6,884 nt of DNA from Flavobacterium sp. Its GTDB lineage: Bacteria; Bacteroidota; Bacteroidia; Flavobacteriales; Flavobacteriaceae. Below the pieces are notes generated by a model. It was not told where the DNA came from. It ran no database searches and saw only the letters and a program-made list of their open reading frames with translations. Position 1 is the stretch's first letter; every line of letters begins with the position of its first letter. A program made the position numbers and the translations under genes. Positions 6,701-6,884 of this stretch are shown piece by piece. The stretch is from positions 1 through 6,884 of the forward strand of contig JADMKR010000041.1 in assembly GCA_015478765.1 (NCBI GenBank), in the 5' to 3' direction.

Positions 6701-6884
6701 TGTAACATTACCGCTCCGGCTCTTAGCGGAAACTATGCTCCGGGAGCTGCAAACTGCGGCATGACGATCACCGATCTTTATGCGCCTGTCTACGCTACCA
6801 ACGTCCCGGGTGCTACTTCATACCGATTTGTGGTAACCAATACCAACAATCCGTCGGATGTACAGGAAGTAACTCGTCCGGCAA
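3710..6884 (+). CDS. Large secreted modular protein with ASH-like, FN3, lamin-tail, MopE and two-cysteine repeat modules (3' truncated by window)
   Basis: The frame from ATG 3710 stays open for 1058 codons to the window end; an in-frame TGA at 3683-3685 fixes the start region. Domains by residue: signal peptide 1-34 (RRSLFR, then a hydrophobic stretch, likely cleavage before Q35); beta-sandwich domain 36-168, ending in a GIDDITITG strand typical of carbohydrate/adhesin-like beta domains; two ASH-like Ig domains 177-282 (LSVDPSTVSFGTVETGE, VRFSPQSIGELNG) and 287-388 (VQFTPTSATSYNG); FN3-like 389-484; FN3 487-531 plus 686-739, interrupted by a lamin-tail domain 533-684; Ig-like 744-842 (VCEGQEATMTITGL); MopE motif 847-907; two-cysteine repeats from 909 on. 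The visible part has no catalytic domain. By homology with the preceding gene a C-terminal T9SS sorting domain is expected beyond the window. Being separated by a terminator and having its own -7 element, it is probably transcribed alone. A surface or adhesive role is inferred. Confidence 0.95.
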   Translation, partial: MKTLLQSRRSLFRNTTAVLVWCVAMLGFTAPGWGQTELIIPVRNQVSGFSSWTDSNIAGTSYLQLLRANSSTTSPSMDLTQYSSEQLYFDARTYGGTNSVENTVTVSVSVDGGAFAPIGTRTPTSSSMNAQEPFDLSGFEGTDVRIRLTTAGTNNGIGIGIDDITITGIPGPVSTPILSVDPSTVSFGTVETGEFITQSFTFDGVDLEGDVTVSSDSEHFEVSTTEAGPFSNSVIISNTGTVEGQLVYVRFSPQSIGELNGAISVSSEGAETETVAVSGTGETTSPYLEADALVFDNTCINASSVESVTLLGLNLDSGNVTVGPAAGFMFSSTANNFTATLTLTPDNGELLETIYVQFTPTSATSYNGEITVSGAGVSEFAISVTAAGVNTAGTATTGSATNLTATSAEVMGSFAEGCSEITDYGFSYSTVSGGSAVNVAASSASENIYMVTLTDLDAATTYYYTAYATDATGTFYGSEQSFTTAGLSTPQNTTASNATTSGFTASWDAVEGATGYNLDVSTSATFGTTTYAADLFISEYVEGSSNNKYIEVYNGTNAEVNLSDYALQVFPNGATSGQSAASLSGTLAPGATKVVRNSSANLSGTTQYDTSGATNFNGNDPVALLKNGVQIDVIGEIGSTDLFGENVTMRRNSDAAAPGTTFNSSDWTTLPENTIDGLGSHDMDSYDPSFVAGYEDLPVGNVTSYEVTGLEENTTYYVRVRATSINSTSANSETASITTELSAPTFGSFTYDGPVCEGQEATMTITGLVPEQNFVFTFNFNGGEDQITYISSDAEGIASSSMVMPLSLDGTVITLTSIAYDIEGAEPVSITENNSIEIEVNPLLAWYADNDADGFGNEDMMQMACSQPEGFVADNTDCDDANPNANPDATEILYNGIDDNCDGNFDEGNQITTQIKASQCGATISDVHAPISAVAVANATAYRFTIVDVATSASQQVVRTANWFTLIQHVSFNYGATYAVTVEVQRDGIWLGYGGPVCNITAPALSGNYAPGAANCGMTITDLYAPVYATNVPGATSYRFVVTNTNNPSDVQEVTRPA
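5306..5761 (+). other. Lamin-tail domain inserted within an FN3 domain
   Basis: Residues 533-684. Recognisable lamin-tail features are LFISEYVEGSSNNKYIEVYN, VNLSDYALQVF, SGTLAPGATKVV, NFNGNDPVALLKNG and VDVIG-like IDVIGEIG, ending DGLGSHDM. The first half of the FN3 lies before it (FTASWDAVEGATGYNLDVST, 503-522). The second half resumes after it (FVAGYEDLPVGNVTSYEVTG at 690-709, then TYYVRVRA). The two halves together make one normal FN3 of this type. Lamin-tail domains are common in secreted Bacteroidota proteins, often with nucleases or phosphatases, but no enzyme is fused in the visible part. Confidence 0.85.
6248..6430 (+). other. MopE-type metal-binding motif, second protein
   Basis: Residues 847-907: YADNDADGFG, Cys 865, TDCDDANPNANPDATEI, NGIDDNCDG and DE. 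Cysteines at 865, 878 and 901 correspond one for one to 594, 607 and 630 of the first protein, and like there the motif leads directly into the two-cysteine repeats. Calcium binding is inferred from the acidic loop. Confidence 0.88.
6449..6884 (+). repeat. Two-cysteine stalk repeats, second protein (one complete, one cut by window end)
   Basis: The first repeat begins QIKASQCG (QCG at 919-921), with ATAYRFTI at 939-946, RTANWF at 959-964, YGATYAVTVEV at 974-984, and a second Cys at 998 followed by NITAPALSGNYAPG. The second begins NCG at 1015-1017, a spacing of 96, with TDLYAPV and SYRFVVTN, and is cut off at residue 1058. It lines up closely with the three repeats of the preceding gene, including TQIKA before the first cysteine and the GNYAPG linker between units. 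Confidence 0.88.

Overview
The window looks like a piece of a Flavobacteriaceae (Bacteroidota) chromosome. The evidence is a type IX secretion (T9SS) type A C-terminal sorting signal, start sites with AT-rich leaders and no Shine-Dalgarno motif, a TAnnTTTG-type promoter element, and Bacteroidota-style Ig/FN3/lamin-tail/MopE domain mosaics. Everything coding is on the + strand. No tRNA, rRNA, CRISPR array, transposase or recognisable enzyme domain was seen.

Layout: positions 1-46 are the last 14 codons of an upstream gene whose C-terminus is nearly the same as that of the next gene. Positions 47-394 are intergenic. This stretch holds two tandemly duplicated terminator hairpins (75-196), then a densely structured segment of four chained inverted repeats (215-323), then a weak promoter candidate. 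Positions 395-3463 encode a complete 1022-residue secreted protein: signal peptide, two copies of a beta-rich domain, FN3, Ig-like, MopE metal-binding motif, three ~97-residue two-cysteine repeats and a T9SS sorting domain. A strong terminator follows at 3485-3513. Positions 3514-3709 hold several TTGAC/GTCAA half-sites and a good -7 promoter element. Positions 3710-6884 are a second long open frame that runs off the window with no stop (1058 codons visible). Its head is different (N-terminal beta domain, two ASH-like domains, FN3s, a lamin-tail domain, an Ig-like domain), but it has the same MopE motif followed by the same two-cysteine repeats.

How they fit together: this appears to be a tandem array of at least two, and probably three, paralogous cell-surface or secreted proteins. 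Each seems to be transcribed on its own. They combine variable N-terminal heads with a shared C-terminal stalk (MopE, then two-cysteine repeats) and, where the end is visible, a T9SS anchor/export signal. An adhesin or surface-structural role is an inference; no substrate can be read from the sequence.

The points most worth a second look are domain-within-domain insertions in both proteins (a duplicated beta domain inside an Ig-like domain, and a lamin-tail domain inside an FN3 domain), the shared two-cysteine repeat, and the chained inverted repeats upstream of the first full gene.
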